Shown here: one piece after another, positions 11,791 through 26,300 of the stretch | Layout: each line of letters begins with the position of its first letter | Position numbering within the stretch: position 1 is the first letter of the stretch | Origin: Xiphias gladius | Lineage: Eukaryota; Chordata; Actinopteri; Istiophoriformes; Xiphiidae | NCBI RefSeq assembly: GCF_016859285.1 | Contig: NC_053421.1 | Coordinates: 769,971-833,970, forward strand | Reading direction: 5' to 3' | Length of the DNA: 64,000 nucleotides | Position numbers and translations under genes: made by a program | The notes under the pieces: generated by a model | The model's database searches: none | The model's input: the letters and a program-made list of their open reading frames with translations, nothing else | What the model was told of the DNA's origin: nothing

Positions 11791-14700
11791 ATGCTGACCT
11801 GTGAAATCTGTGGAGAGGATATATTGCTGGCAGAGGACATGAAGACGCATCTCCTTCTTAGCCACCTGGAAAATGACATGCACTGCCCGCTCTGTTCCCT
11901 GTCTGGAGTGTCCTATGATGAACTCTGTTTTCACATCAGCTCTGCGCATCCAGAGAAGCAGCACACAGTGCGGGGTGTGGCTCAATACACATTCAGTTCA
12001 GGCTGCTCTGCTGGAACGAACAAAGGTGTAACTGAGAGCGAGAAGCCCCAAATCTCTCAGTCCTGCTTGGCTGGGGACAGCTGTGATACAGCTGGTGAAG
12101 CGACACCCACCAGTGCCTCTGGCATCACCTCATACTCGATGCATCCCAAACAGAATAGTACACCGGAAAGTGGGTGTTCATCACTTGGGGATATTGCACC
12201 TATCACTTTGAATTTGACAACACGGAGCCCTGATACCAGACAGGAGTCTGTCAGGCACTATAATGAGGACGAAAATGAATTTGAATCTGAGCACAACAAA
12301 GCCAAACAGAAACAGCTATCATTACCAAGAAAAGGTGATTCAACTTTTTCAAACTTTATTTCAAATTTTACAGACAACGTTGAATTGAATTGCCCTGTAT
12401 TTGTTACAGAGAAGCTGTTCTCCTGCTCCATGTGTGCACTGGTCTGCAGCAGCTATTTCATCCTGCAGGAGCATGTTGAGTTGCATCTGCAAGAACAGCG
12501 CTCAGCTGAAGGTAACTGTTCTGCCTCTGAGATTTGCCTCTGAGTTCTACAAATACCAACCCAGTTAGATGGGATCAAAAGAGTTCATTGTTTCTTAAAG
12601 TTAAGACACCATGAGCCACATATATGTACTTGATATAATCTCTGTTCATGGCTGCTGTTTGTTTAGTGTCAGCACTGGAGGCATGTTCATCAGTCATTAC
12701 ATTACCATCAGCCAGCAGTCTGTCAGGTGTGTCTCCCTGTCTTGTCTGACAGAGCTTTTTTCATATGTCACCGTGTTTTTGTAATGGCAGCTGGGTAGTT
12801 TGTCACAAGAGCAACAAAATCGATCTTTCCATTTGTACAAGAAGTCACAACATGACTGTATAAAGTTGTTACCAGCTCACTGATGATGCAATGGTTTTCT
12901 GTACCTCTGACACATCTTAAGCCAATTTATTGGTATGGCTATATAGGAATGGCAATGTCGGTCTGTCTGTCGGTCCACCACTTTGATGCAGACTGAAATA
13001 TCATTAGAACTATTGTGTGGATTTTCATGGAATTTTTTAAAAACCCTTATAGTTTCCAGATGCTTCGGTGGTCCTCTGATTTCTCCCTTAGTGCCACCCT
13101 GAGTTTTATAATTTTTTTTGCTTTTGTCTATTTGTTTTTTGTTTTTTTTGTGTGAAATATCTAAGCAACTGTCGGACAGATTGTCATGAAATGTGATCAC
13201 ATGCATTCATGTTCCCATCAGGGTGAATTGTAATAATTTTGCATGCTAGCATGCTGATTTAGCATGCTAGCATGCTAAATTAAGATGGTGACATAGGTAA
13301 ACATTATACCTGCTAAACATTAGCATGTTAGCATTGTCATGGAGAACATGTTAGCATGCTGATGTTACCATTTAGCCTCACAGAGCTGTTAGCATGGCTG
13401 GGGACCTGTTACAGTCTAGTCTACAGTGTTGGATTTTGCAAACAAAAAAGTCAGATCTCCTAATCACAGAGAACATATTCAGAGTGGTTCTTTCAGTAGA
13501 CAATGGTCAGTATTTCAGATACTACAAATGTATCTTATTGTACTTATGGTAATGATGGTCCTGACATCACCCTGATCAAGTATCCTTTCAGCTCTGTCTC
13601 CTTGTTTCTTGAAATATATAATTTGATAATGATTTATTTCTCAGGTTAAATTATGTATTTTCCTAAATTAAGAATTTTTTTAATGCTCAACAACCACAGA
13701 AATGTTTTCAGTGTATTTTATCGAACTTTTATTAAGTTAAAAGGCTTTAAAAACTTATGATTTATGTTCTTTCAAATTGGAGGCATTATGGGTCTCAACA
13801 AGTCTTAAGCATTTTTTTTTTCTCTATGACATGGGATTTCAGCATAAATAACCCAAACAGGCCCAAATTGAAATGCAACCACCAACACACAAATGGGGTC
13901 TGGATGAAAAACCTGTTTTGAACTTTCTGAATCCCACACAGTGGATCCAAATGGGTTGAGGATGTGGGTCACATACATATTCATACGTAAATATGTATGT
14001 GACCCACATGCTCATCTCTATTTGGTCCCAATTATAGTACATTGCTCTTTGTGAGCCTACATACACGGTACCTACTAATCCCAGTTACAATTCATTTGAA
14101 GACTTGATGGCTGGGTATTAGAAACACACAGTAAAACAAACAATTAGCAGGCACCACTATCAATGACAGATCTCCATGCTGACAGTGAGTGTTAGTGTGC
14201 AGAGGTACAGTGAGTTAAACAACACAGTCTCTGCCTTAATTTCAGTCACATTTCTCTGATGGACTACGCCTCTCAGATTATTATACACATTTTTCACAAT
14301 TTGTATGCATCTCTGACCAAAAGAAACGTGAATTATATAGAAAAGAAAATTACTTATATGAATAAAACTGATGATAGAGTTAAATAATTCAGGTCAGAAG
14401 CAGATTTTATGAATGAGGAAGCAGGTGCCTACTTCAGTGTTAACTGTACAATACACAAGTGTTTCAAGAACTCTTTCATTCAAGCTTCAGTTTGTCTTCA
14501 CAGTGCCTCACTAACTTTAGCAACAATAGAGTAGAATTACAGGAACATGAATGGCAAATACCATGTCTCTTTGACTCTCGTAACGTATTTTAACGCAGAC
14601 GTTTCATGAGGGTAATTCAGTGGAATTTTCTGCTTAATGATAAAAGATCATTAGCCTATCTGTCTTAGGTGTCAACCCTCATATAAAATAAATTTGCCAT

Positions 14701-17326
14701 AACTGGACTTATATGGAGTTTCTAATCTGTTTTGTAGGAGAGAAGAGACTTGAGTGCCCCATGTGCTCTTTTGTCTCCAGTGACGGCTTCTCTCTGCAGG
14801 AACATGTGGAAATGCATTTAGATCATGGAGCAGCAGTGAACTGTGCAGGTGGGCATATATTCATTCCCCCCTGCTACATCATTTACTCAATTCCCTCTAC
14901 TGTATTTTAAAATCTTCTATACAGTCTTAAAGTTAGGCCCTTAATGACTGACTTGCCCTTTGAAGAATATTCCATTTCTTTGCCTCGAAAAGCTCTTGGG
15001 TTGATTTAGTAGTATGTTCATTAGGTCATTATCCATCTGTACTGTGAAGCACCACGCTATTAGTTTTGCAACATTTGGCTGAATCTGAAGGAGCAGGAGG
15101 AAAGAGAACATGGCACAACGAAGGTTCGACATAAAAATGTATAATAAGAATAATAAGAAGAAGAAGAAGAAGAAGTAAGACTGCATATTGAGAGTTCACA
15201 TGAGCAGCTACTTAATGCAGATTCAAAATTACAAATTTCAATTGTGTCATTGTCTGAGTCTTTGATTTACCTGTCTTGCTGCAGGGAGTCCTGGCTCAGA
15301 CCTGAAGCTGGCCAGACAGCTGCAGCATGAGGAGGAGCAGAGGATGAAACAGGAGGAGGCCCAGCAGGAGAGAGAGAAGTTCAAGAAACTGCAGGTCTCG
15401 ATTATACACTGCAGAACACCTACTGTTCACAAAATAAGTGTTTAGACAGTAATACAATTTTGTTGGATGTCAAATTAATTAGTGACCATAGGGGTAAAGT
15501 TTACATTCATGCTGGGTGAACAGTGTGAAACTGTAGCGCTGTCATTGTCCTGCTGTCCTCCTCAAACATTTGAGGTACTATGTCTATGAGGATTGCAGTT
15601 CCTTCTTTTATTGTTTACCCAATATGCGTGTGAACACCGTTAAAGCTAAAAAGCAGCGCTTTTTCCACTTAGTCATTGTTTTATTTTAGTGTGCTGGACT
15701 AAACTGCCAAAACAATATAAACTATTGAAATTAAAGGACCCCTCCAATGAATATCAGCGCAGAGCTGACTTGTCAGTGCAGCGAGCGAAAGTTTGCATTA
15801 GTGCAACCACTCAAACTGTCAGCCACTACCAGTTACAAGCTAACAAATAACATAAACTACTACACTTACCATTGTGATACGTCTGTTGGTCGCCAGTTTT
15901 GCTGCACAATGGACTCCTCATAGTTCTAGAGACTAGAAATAGTAAGTGACCACAGGTCTTATGTAAGTGTTGGGAAAAAAACTAAATTATACAATACAAA
16001 ATTGAAAACATTCAAGCAAAAACCCAAGTCCCTTAAAACATAGATGTTTTTTATTTTTTTTAATTTCATTTATTTATTTTATTTTAATAATCAAATATGG
16101 CATCTCAAACCATTTCCTGTCATACCACACACCAAACTAACTTTATGAAACATGGTTAAATTAGGCCATATACACCACAGGATGTCATATATTGCAGTCT
16201 ACCAACCTGACCTGTGTGGTATGTTGACTGTGCAGAGGCAGTTTGGTCTGGACGGCAGAGGGGGTTACCGCAGACAGATGGAGACGACCATGGAGAGAGC
16301 TGTGACAAGGGGCCTAATGGCCCCTGCAGAGTTTCACCGTAAGAGGGCTGAGATGATGGAGTCCCTGGCCTCAGGGGTTGATGATGGCAGAACCAGAACT
16401 CAGGGTATGTTTGTGCATGTTCTGCAACCATAATTCTGCAAAACAACACAGACAGACTGCTGGTTTAAAGGAATACAACAAAGTTTCTGTAGGTTTAGTC
16501 AGCTCAGTAGTTTAACACAGCCATGCCTGTTTCCCTAACAGTGACATTCCATGGTAATACTTACACTGTGTTGAGTGAAAAAAGGAGACTACGATTTATT
16601 CATAACCAAACGCTTTAGTAATAACATAGGTGATATTATTACAAAGCCTGCAATAAATGAAATGCAATTTACTTAATATTTTATATGTAGCTGATACAGC
16701 CACTTTTATTACAGAAAGTATGAATATGTAAATCTGCTGTTATATTTTTTTTTTTCAATTTCTCATTGATTTACAATGGAACTAAGAAAAATAGTCCCTG
16801 CTAATTCAAAATAATATGCATTAAGGTAAAACTCGCTAGTACGCCCCCCAATGTACAGTATAATTTATTTATATGGATCGGTCGCCAACAAAATACTGAC
16901 CAGTTCTTGGTGGTATTTGTATGTAGGTACAGTGGAAGAAAACAAGACTGCAGAGGAAAAGGGAGTAGCAATTGTACATTGTAGAGGAAATGAGAAATAA
17001 ATTAAACTGTAAGTATTTTTGTAAATAATGGGTACCTAAATGGTACAGTACTGTGAAACAAAATTGAAGTTTGGGGAAATTGTGTTAGTAACCTTGTTCT
17101 TATTGTGTAAGGGAGATGTAAATAATAACACACAAATGTAGGTTAATCAAACATGGCTAATCTTTATATTTAATGAGGAACCTAGTAATTATTATTTAAA
17201 TTATTTTAAAACAGTAAGAATAAGGTCTATGGGCTGTATTATATAATGTGACTGTTCTCTCCTTTTTACCCTTTAATTACACGATAAGAAAAAACTACTA
17301 AGTCCCTAACTACAAAAATTTGTGGT

Positions 17327-17372
<46 letters not shown>

Positions 17373-20300
17373 CATTATTACTGTTATTATACAACTCTAT
17401 GTGGAACTTTCCTTGTGCTATGTTCTCTTACCTCCTGCTCTGTCTCTCTCTTGCCCGTCCTCTCTCTTTGTCTCTCAACCCAATTGCACGAGGCAGATGG
17501 CCGCCAATCATGAGCCGGGTTCTGTTCAAGGTTTCTACCTGTTAAAGGGGAGTTTTTCCTTGCCAGTGTCCCCAAGTACTTGCTCATGGGGAATGTGGGG
17601 TTTCTGTAAATAATATTTTACTAGTACTAGGAGTACTGTCTAGACCTACTCTATATGAAAAGTGCCCTGAGATAACATCTGTTATGATTAGGTACTATAT
17701 AAATAAAACTGATTTGACTTGACTATTTCTCATTCTTCTAAATTACTCCCTTGTTCCACAAAGTCTTGTTTCCTTCCAATGTACCTACATTTAAGCACCA
17801 CCAGAAACCAGTAAGTATTTTGTTAGTACCTAAATCATATCGCAAAGTTATACTGTATTTCACAGGCTACAGTGCTGCGGGCTTTAATATTTTGTGTAAT
17901 TTCACACATTGCCTATACCAAATTAATAGACACAGTCACATGAAATTGCTAATGTCAAGTGAGTTTTGAAAAGTTATCAAAGGATTGGTGGGCCACTTTT
18001 CAAATCATTCCTGTTCATTGATTTGCAACGTGGGCCACAATGGACTATTACAACTAAAGAAATCAAAGGGATAGCTATCTCAGCAGAAATGATACGTTAG
18101 AATCTCTGACGGATAATAAATCTCTGTTGTCTCAAAGTAAATATTACCATATCGCCCAGCCCTTAGTTTTCTTTTAATCATTAGTAGTCAAGTCAACGTG
18201 GTTTGACAATACATATTTTATAATACAGCAATGCTCCTCCAAAGTGCTTCAGAGAAAAATTAAATACACGAAGATACAACAAAAATGTACTGACCCAGTA
18301 CACCCCCACAGTTATGATCCAAGAGAATGTCTATTTTTAAAACAATTGACACACACAGTTTCATCATAAGACTTTTAGTTTGATTGAAGGGAAGCCAAAA
18401 GGGAAGCCAAAGGCAGGTCTCTGACCTCAAGTTTCCAGCTGAGTGGGATGAAATGTTCAGAAGTGTTTGCAGCAGTGAGTCTTTGTAAACAATTAATAAG
18501 ACTGTACATGTGATTCTGAAAGTATGAGGGAGCCAATAAAGGGAGGTAATAATCTGGAGGTAATAAGGTCTGTCTTGTTTTTCATCTGCTCAAAAAGGGT
18601 TGTCAACTGTAATCACTTATTTACCAAACTAAATAAGTGAATACTTATTTACTTTTTTATTTATTTTTATTTTTTATTTATTTATGTTGCTTATTACTTT
18701 GCATAATGGGGTAATGTTCTCAGGTTTTGAATGATGAGGTGTGAATTGTAGAATTATGAGGCCTAGTGAGAGCACATAATAGTACATTTTCACCGCAACT
18801 CAGGGACTTTACCTGAGTTTTGATCAGAACAACCAGGAACTAAATTTAGTTCCATTTGGATAGTTTTTGGTGTTAAAAAAGTCCCTACAGTGGGGGTAGT
18901 GCATTCTGATGGTTCACAAACTTTTTTGCTAGTATCAGTGTTATGACTATTGTTTTTTTTTGTTATTAACGTTAAAAACAAAGTTAGATTTTATTGTTTG
19001 CTTCCTGACAACTAACAGCTAAGCTGAGAGTAGGAGGGGACAGCAAGTGAGTGAACGAGAGAGGGGGGAGCAGAGATTAGAGAACTAAGCAAGTGATCGA
19101 GAAGAATAAAACCTTTTTTTTTTTTTTTATATGTTGGTTATGTTGTAAAACAGAAATTGCAGATTGTCTGCTATAGAGAGTGGTGCTCTGCATGTCTTCT
19201 TTTTATTTCATTGTTACATCCATTCAGATATCAGAGTCTGTCCACAGTAAATACAAAGAACAATAGAATCACTCTTTGTACTTTCCCACGTGAAATTTTT
19301 GTTTCTAACGCTGCCGTCATTAATGGATAACTGATAACGGATTAAAAATCCAATATCAGTTTAATTTGACTTCTGTTTAGGGTTTCTTACATGTGTTGGA
19401 ATGGCAAACAGGAATGCACAATAGAAACTAATTCCTACTGTAGGTCCTGAGTATACAGATGTGGCCAAAACTATTGGTACCCTTCCAATTAAAAAAGAAA
19501 ACCACAAATATTTCTGAAATTAGTTGAAACTGACAAAACAAATTGGCATCCACTATTATCTATTCCATTTTAAGAGATGTAGCTTTTGATTTTCAATATA
19601 ACATATTATTTTAAATAATACAACAAATGACAATGGCATGGACAAAAATATTTAGACCCTTAACCTAATATTCTGTTGCACACTCTTTTGCGACAGTTCC
19701 TGCAAACAAGCAGTTTTTGTAGCTCTTAATGAGACTATTACACTTCTCAGCTGGTAGTTTGGCAAATTCTTCCTGAGCAAACTCCTCCAATTCTCAGGTT
19801 TGATGGGTGCTTTTTCCCAGTTGTGAGTTTCAGCTCTTTGCATAGACTAGTGCAGTGCCCATTCAAAATGTGCTTGTTATCTCATTAATAGTTCAAAATT
19901 TTATTTAATCATCTAATCATCAGCATCTAATTTCCACCTCATTGCTGTGTTATGATATTAATAATAATAATAGACCCTAGTCAGATACGTCAGATAATCA
20001 GATACGTGATCAGAAAATACTGGACCACAAATTCTTACACTTGCCAATTTATTAGGTACACCTAAATAAAACTAATGCAGTATAATACGACAGGCCTGCA
20101 TAAATCATCCCCTAATGAGGATTATAATGTCCAGTGTTTATTGAATCTGCTTGAAAGAAGTGTTGATTTATTTTAATGGTCATTTTGGAGGCTGTAAGTT
20201 GTGGTGCTGTTGAACTGTAGTGGGAATGATGTGGATTTATTTAGTCACTGGAGTAATATGCAGTTAGGTGAATTACTGGCAAATGTATTGTTAGCCTTAG

Positions 20301-23300
20301 CAGGGAACATATTTGAAATGTTTGTAACAATATTTTAAGCCATTTTCTCACTCAAACATGGACATTAAGGTAAATAAAAAATATACAACAGCCAAATAAC
20401 GTTAAATGATGCATAGTGTAACGTTTTGTTACCATAACAGCAGTGGTGCATAAATTAGTGATTCTTCCAGTTCATAATCCTAATATATCATGCTTGGGTG
20501 GAGATAAAAAAAGTAAACAAAACGGTGTTGTCTTGCTGCTGCTGCATCTTAAACAAAGTGCTCTGGGGTGCTTTCACTTCAAGTGACTGTGCATTACAGT
20601 TGTACTGCTGTGTTAAGCCTATTCCGATTTGCAGAGCTACGGTCTCTGTCTAAAATACTCCAGATACTTTAGATGATCCTTTGCAAGGTTTTATTGGTGC
20701 AGCTTGTTTCCCAGGGAATCCATGCTTTGAACAGGTGACGCCATCTTTGCGACGCGCCGTTGTTCCTGTCGATGAAGACAGATATGTGGATGAGTTGCCC
20801 CAGCCCAAACTGACTGTTGTTTAATGTTTCTCTCTTTATGTTTCTCGAGAACCGCTAATCCAAAAACCTTCACAGTCAACAATGCACTTCCTGAAGTCCT
20901 CAACAATACACCTAGAAGTTTGAAGTCGAACAGATAAGGGGCTGTCAAGAAAATCAAAGGACAGACAAAGATAGACACAGACATAGATTTCTCCATTTAT
21001 AGTTAGATGTTCAGTTGGATTAAGATCAGGACTCATAGCAGGCCACTTCAGAATGGTGCTGTTTTTTCCTCTATTCCATCCTTGGCTGTTATGCCTCTGA
21101 AACTAATTGAAGACTGCATCAAAGTCTGCTTGAAATGTCCCCACAATCCACTTATTAATCATCACTTCTAATGCGTATCAATCATTCTGTCCAGGCCATT
21201 TAGAAGATCTTTATAGAATAAGCAAGAATTCAGCCATTTGCAAAGCTTCTTTGTTTTATTCTGTGGCAAAACAAAGTCATGTGTAAGGTGTAAGGGTACC
21301 AATAATTTTGCCCACATCTACAATTCCTCTGATTACATTGGCCCTGTTCATACATGGCATTAACCTGCATCTTGGATGATCTGATCGCAAGTGGAGATTT
21401 CTAAGTACAGGTGTTAATGCACCCAAGACGCAGTAAGGACACATTGAGATCTGATAGCTCAGACCACATTCGGAGGTGGTGTGGGCCACATATGGCCAGA
21501 TTCTTTTAGCAGTGTATACGCTAATGTGTCCTGGGCCATATTGATGGACTGCCTACTCAACTGATTTCCTCTGTGTAATTGGAATACAAGTTGTACAAAT
21601 CGCATGAGCTGGCTTTGTCCACAATGTCTCAGCACTTCAGAAAGCCCATAGAGATACAGTTAGGTTCATAAGTATTTGGACAGGGACACAATTTTCATAA
21701 TTTTGCCTGTGTACACCACCGCTGCGGATTTGAAACAAAGCCATCAAGTTGTGATTTAAGTGTAGGCTTTCAGCTTTAATTCAAGGGGTATAACAAAAAT
21801 ATTGCATTACCCGTTTAGGAAATACATCAATTTTTATACGTAGTCTCTCCATTTTTAGAGGCTCAAAAGTAATTGGACAAACCAACACAATTATAAATAT
21901 AAGGCTTATTTTTAATACTTGGATTAAATCCTTTACAGTCAATCACTACCTGAAATCTGGAACCCGTTGGACATCCCCAATTGTTGAGTTTCCTTCCTAG
22001 AGATGCTTACCTGTGCCTTTTACTGCAGCGGAATTCCGTTGTTGCATGTTTGTGGGTCTTTCTGCCTTCAATTTTGTCTTCAATAAGTGAAAAGCATGCT
22101 CAATTGGGTTGAGGTCAGGTGACTGACTTGGCCATTGAAGAAAATTCCATTTCTTTGCCTTGGGAAGCTTTTTTTAGCATCTGGCTAAATCTGAGCAGAT
22201 AGTATAACTCTATACACTTGAGAATTCATCCTTCTACTTCGATCCACAGTCACATAATCAATAAACACCAGTGATCCAGCAGCCATACATGCCCATGCCA
22301 TAACACTGCCTTCACCATGTTTGACAGATGATGTGGTATGCTTTGGATCACAAGCCGTTCCTTTCCTTCTCTAGTGTCGTTCCATTATTCTGGTACAGGT
22401 TTATCTTGGTTTCATCTGTCCAAAGAATCTCGTTCCAAAACTGGGCAGGCTTTTTTAGATATTTTCTGGCAAAGTTTAATCTAGCCTTTCTGTTCTTGAG
22501 TGTTACCAGTAGTTTGCACCTGGTACATTCATGAAGGCATCTCTTGATTGTAGACTTGGACAATGATTCGCTTACCTTCTCGAGAAATGTTGTGAAGGGG
22601 TTTTTCTTCACCAAGGAAAGAGGTCTACTATCATCCACATTAGTTGTCTTCCATGGTCTTCCGGGCCTTTTGGCATTGATGAATTCACCAGTGCATCCGT
22701 TCTTTTTGGCTGGACCGCAACAGCAGGGCCAGCCCTATAAACGAGAATGTCCGTGACTGACTGACTGAGTGCGTGATAAAGTTACACCATTAGTCAGCTG
22801 CATGCCACATGACTGAATGCTGACATTACACCATTTGTCGGCCGCTCTTTCAAAATAATTTGGCGCAAACAGCTTCTGTTGTTACATCAGGGGATTATTT
22901 ACAGGCAGTATTGCCAACCTAGTACGTTTGTCACTAGATTTACTGATGTTTCACAGTCCTTAGCGACTTTTCTTCACAAAGCACGTAGTAACAAATCTAG
23001 CGACTTTTTGGACAAACCTTTGCTAGTTTCCATAGAACAGTCGCCAGCATTGCCCTAACAAGCGCCTCTCTATGTGTCTGAATTGACTGCATGGCAGCTG
23101 CATAGACATGAATGAACTTCTGACTTTCTCTCTGAGTCATCATTTTTCAAATAAATATAGCCGAAATCACAGCACAGCCATTGTCTTTAACTTATGTGTA
23201 TGGCGATTTTGTCAGATGTCGTCGTTAAAAAATGGTTAAAACATCAGGATTTTAGCAGTGCGAAGCAGCAGCTTGGAAATGGCTTGGAAGTGACTGCTGG

Positions 23301-26300
23301 TTAACATGTAGCCTTAACGGGCCGCGTTACAGTCACTATTTCACATTTGTTCCATTGTCTGACAACAATAACAGAAAAACATGTAAATGAGAACAGCTTT
23401 ATGGGGAATTCGGCTATATTAAAATACTGTATATGTGAGCACAGACAGTAGGAGAGAAGCAAACAGATAAAGGGCGGTCCAGCCATATACTAGGATTTGA
23501 CCTAGAAATGTACCAAATTGTTGATTTGGCGACTCCTAAAGTTTCTGCCATCTGTCTGATAGGCTTGTTTTGTTTTATCAGCTTGATGATGGCCTTCTTC
23601 TTTCAGATTGACCCCTCTTTGGACCGCATGTTGAGTTCCCATGAACAGCTACCAAATGCAAATTCAGAATTTGGAATCAACTCCAGACATCATTCTGCAA
23701 GTAAATATAGCCGATCTGCTTAATATCTGCTTAATTTGTCATGAAATGACAATTAAAGCTAAAAGTTTATACTTCAATCACATCTTGATGGCTTCGTTTC
23801 AAATCCATTTTGGCGGTGTACAGAGGAAAAATTAGAAAAATTGTCACTGTCCAAATACTAATATACCTAACTATATTACGAGTGCGTCAAACATCTTGTG
23901 CGATTTGGTTTGCCTGGAACACGCCAAGGAACAGACACAGTCTGTATTATTTTGATTTCTTATTCTTTTCATTTCTGGCAGACTAGGCACGATAAATGTA
24001 TTGCTGGCAATGCATTTGGACTTTGCAAAAAGAAATGATGTATGTGTTCATTTGCATATAGAATGGAGAGGTGAGATCCGATCACAAGTGGTCACTCGAG
24101 ATGCATGATGAGATGCATTCTAATAGTCCATTGTTCCTAGAACTTTTGGTTGAATGGGTCTATAGATGGAGAAGAGAATAGGACCTAAAATTGAACCTTT
24201 GGGGACTCTACATTGGAGCTGAGGATAACTATGAATATCCAATGCAGATTGTGTATGGGTACAGGCCCAGTGTTTGAGCCTTTGTGTGTGACAGGTGTGG
24301 GCTACTGTATCAAGGGCTATTCAATTCAATCCAGTTTTATTTATATAGCGCCAAATCATAACAAGGGTTATCTCAGGGCAGTTCTAGGAGGGAGGAAAGA
24401 TAACATTGCACAGTACACATACTACATAAAGATGTAATTATAATAATAATGAGTCTAATAATAAAACTAATAATTATAATAATAGGGTGAATAATAATAC
24501 TAATAAAACTAAATATAATCATCATAATGATAATCATAATAATTGAAGCAGTGGGTGTTCAGTTGGCTACACTTGCATCAAAAAGTAGGAGGACAGTTTG
24601 CCGCATTAACTAAATAAACATGGCTTTCTTCATAACTTTAGAAGATAGAATGACATGGCGATTTCTGAGGGAACTGTTAATGTTCAAGAGATGCATGGGA
24701 TACTTTCTCTCAAGATACCTTTAAAGAGTTTGGAATGATGACGAGAGTAGAGGGACATTTTTAGGGACACAAGTTTTCACTGAGTCCTGTTTTTGAGTGA
24801 ACAGTAAATCACTTTAGCACTGTAGTGTTTGCAGGGGAAATGCAAACTCCTTGAGAAATTAAAGTTCTTAAAAATGTTACATATCTTCGGACCTATACAG
24901 TGGCATGAAAAAGTTTGGTAACCCCTGGTCAAAATTTCTGTTACTCTCAATAGCTAAGTGAGAAGAAGCTGAACTGATCTCAGTGGCACAGGGAACATTT
25001 CAGTGGTAGAGGGAAAAATGGACTAAATTACATACCAGCAAATTCTGGAGGGAAATCATCCCACCTCACTCCTGAAAAAAAGCTGAAGATGAAAAGAGGG
25101 TTGCTTCTACACCAGGATAATGATCCTAAACACACATCAAAACCCACATTGGACTACCTGAAGAGGCGCAAGATGAAGGTTTTGCCATGGCCCTCAAAGT
25201 CCCCCGACCAAAATAACATCAAAAATCTGTGGATAGACATCAGAAGAGCAGTGCATGCAAGATGACCCAAGAATCTTACAGAACAATAAGCCCTTTGCAA
25301 TGAAGAATGGATGAATTTCCTCAAACAAGAACTGAAAGACTGGCTACAAAAGGCATTCACAAGCTGTAATACTCTCCAAAGGGGGTGTTACTATGTACTG
25401 ACCATGCAGGATACCCAAACTTTAGTTTCAGGGCCTTTTACATTTTTTGTTATTTTGAAAAAGATGGCAATAAAAAAATAATCTCGCTTAAAATATTAAA
25501 AAAATGTGTCATCTTAATTGAAATTTTGCACTGGAGTCCTAGGTACTGTCCTTTATATATTTTAGATGAAAATATTACCAGTTCCAATCTATAAATTATA
25601 TATATGAAGCAGAATTCAACTTCGTATAATTAAATGAAGAGAATGAGAACTCTCAGGAATATATACAGTAATAAATATACACTATATCAATGTTCAGTTA
25701 CTAAGATAGTTACTAAGCGCTTTCCAAAACTAAAAAAAAAAAAAGTTAGATATTTGTTAGTAAAAAAAAAGTTTTAAATAGTAGAGTGAATAAACCAAAA
25801 GAGGCCAGTTAGAAGCATTTAAATCAAGCATTGCACTCAAAATTAGTTTTTCTGCCATTCTTCTCTGCAGATCCTCTCTAGCTCTGTCAGGCTTGATGGG
25901 GAACGTCAGTGGACAGCAATTTTCAGGTCTCTCCAGAGATGTTCAATTGTGTTCAAGTCAGGGCCCTGGTGGGGCCACTCAAGGACATTCACGAAGTTAT
26001 CCCTAAGCCACTCCTGCATTGTCTTGGTGGTGTGCTTAAGGTTATTGTCTTGTTGGAAGATGAACCAAGCCGGTGGAGGTAGATGGTCTATTCAAGGTTT
26101 CTACCTGTTAAAAGGGTGTTTGTACTTGCCACTGTCGCCAAGTGCTTGCTCATGGGATAATGTTGGGTCTATTTAAATATAACTATAAAGAGTATTGTCT
26201 AGACGTGCTCTATATGAAAAGTGCCCTGAGAGAACCTCTGTAATGAAAAAATGAATTTACGATTGTAGCACAAGGCTGCTACATAATAAAATGTAAAAAG

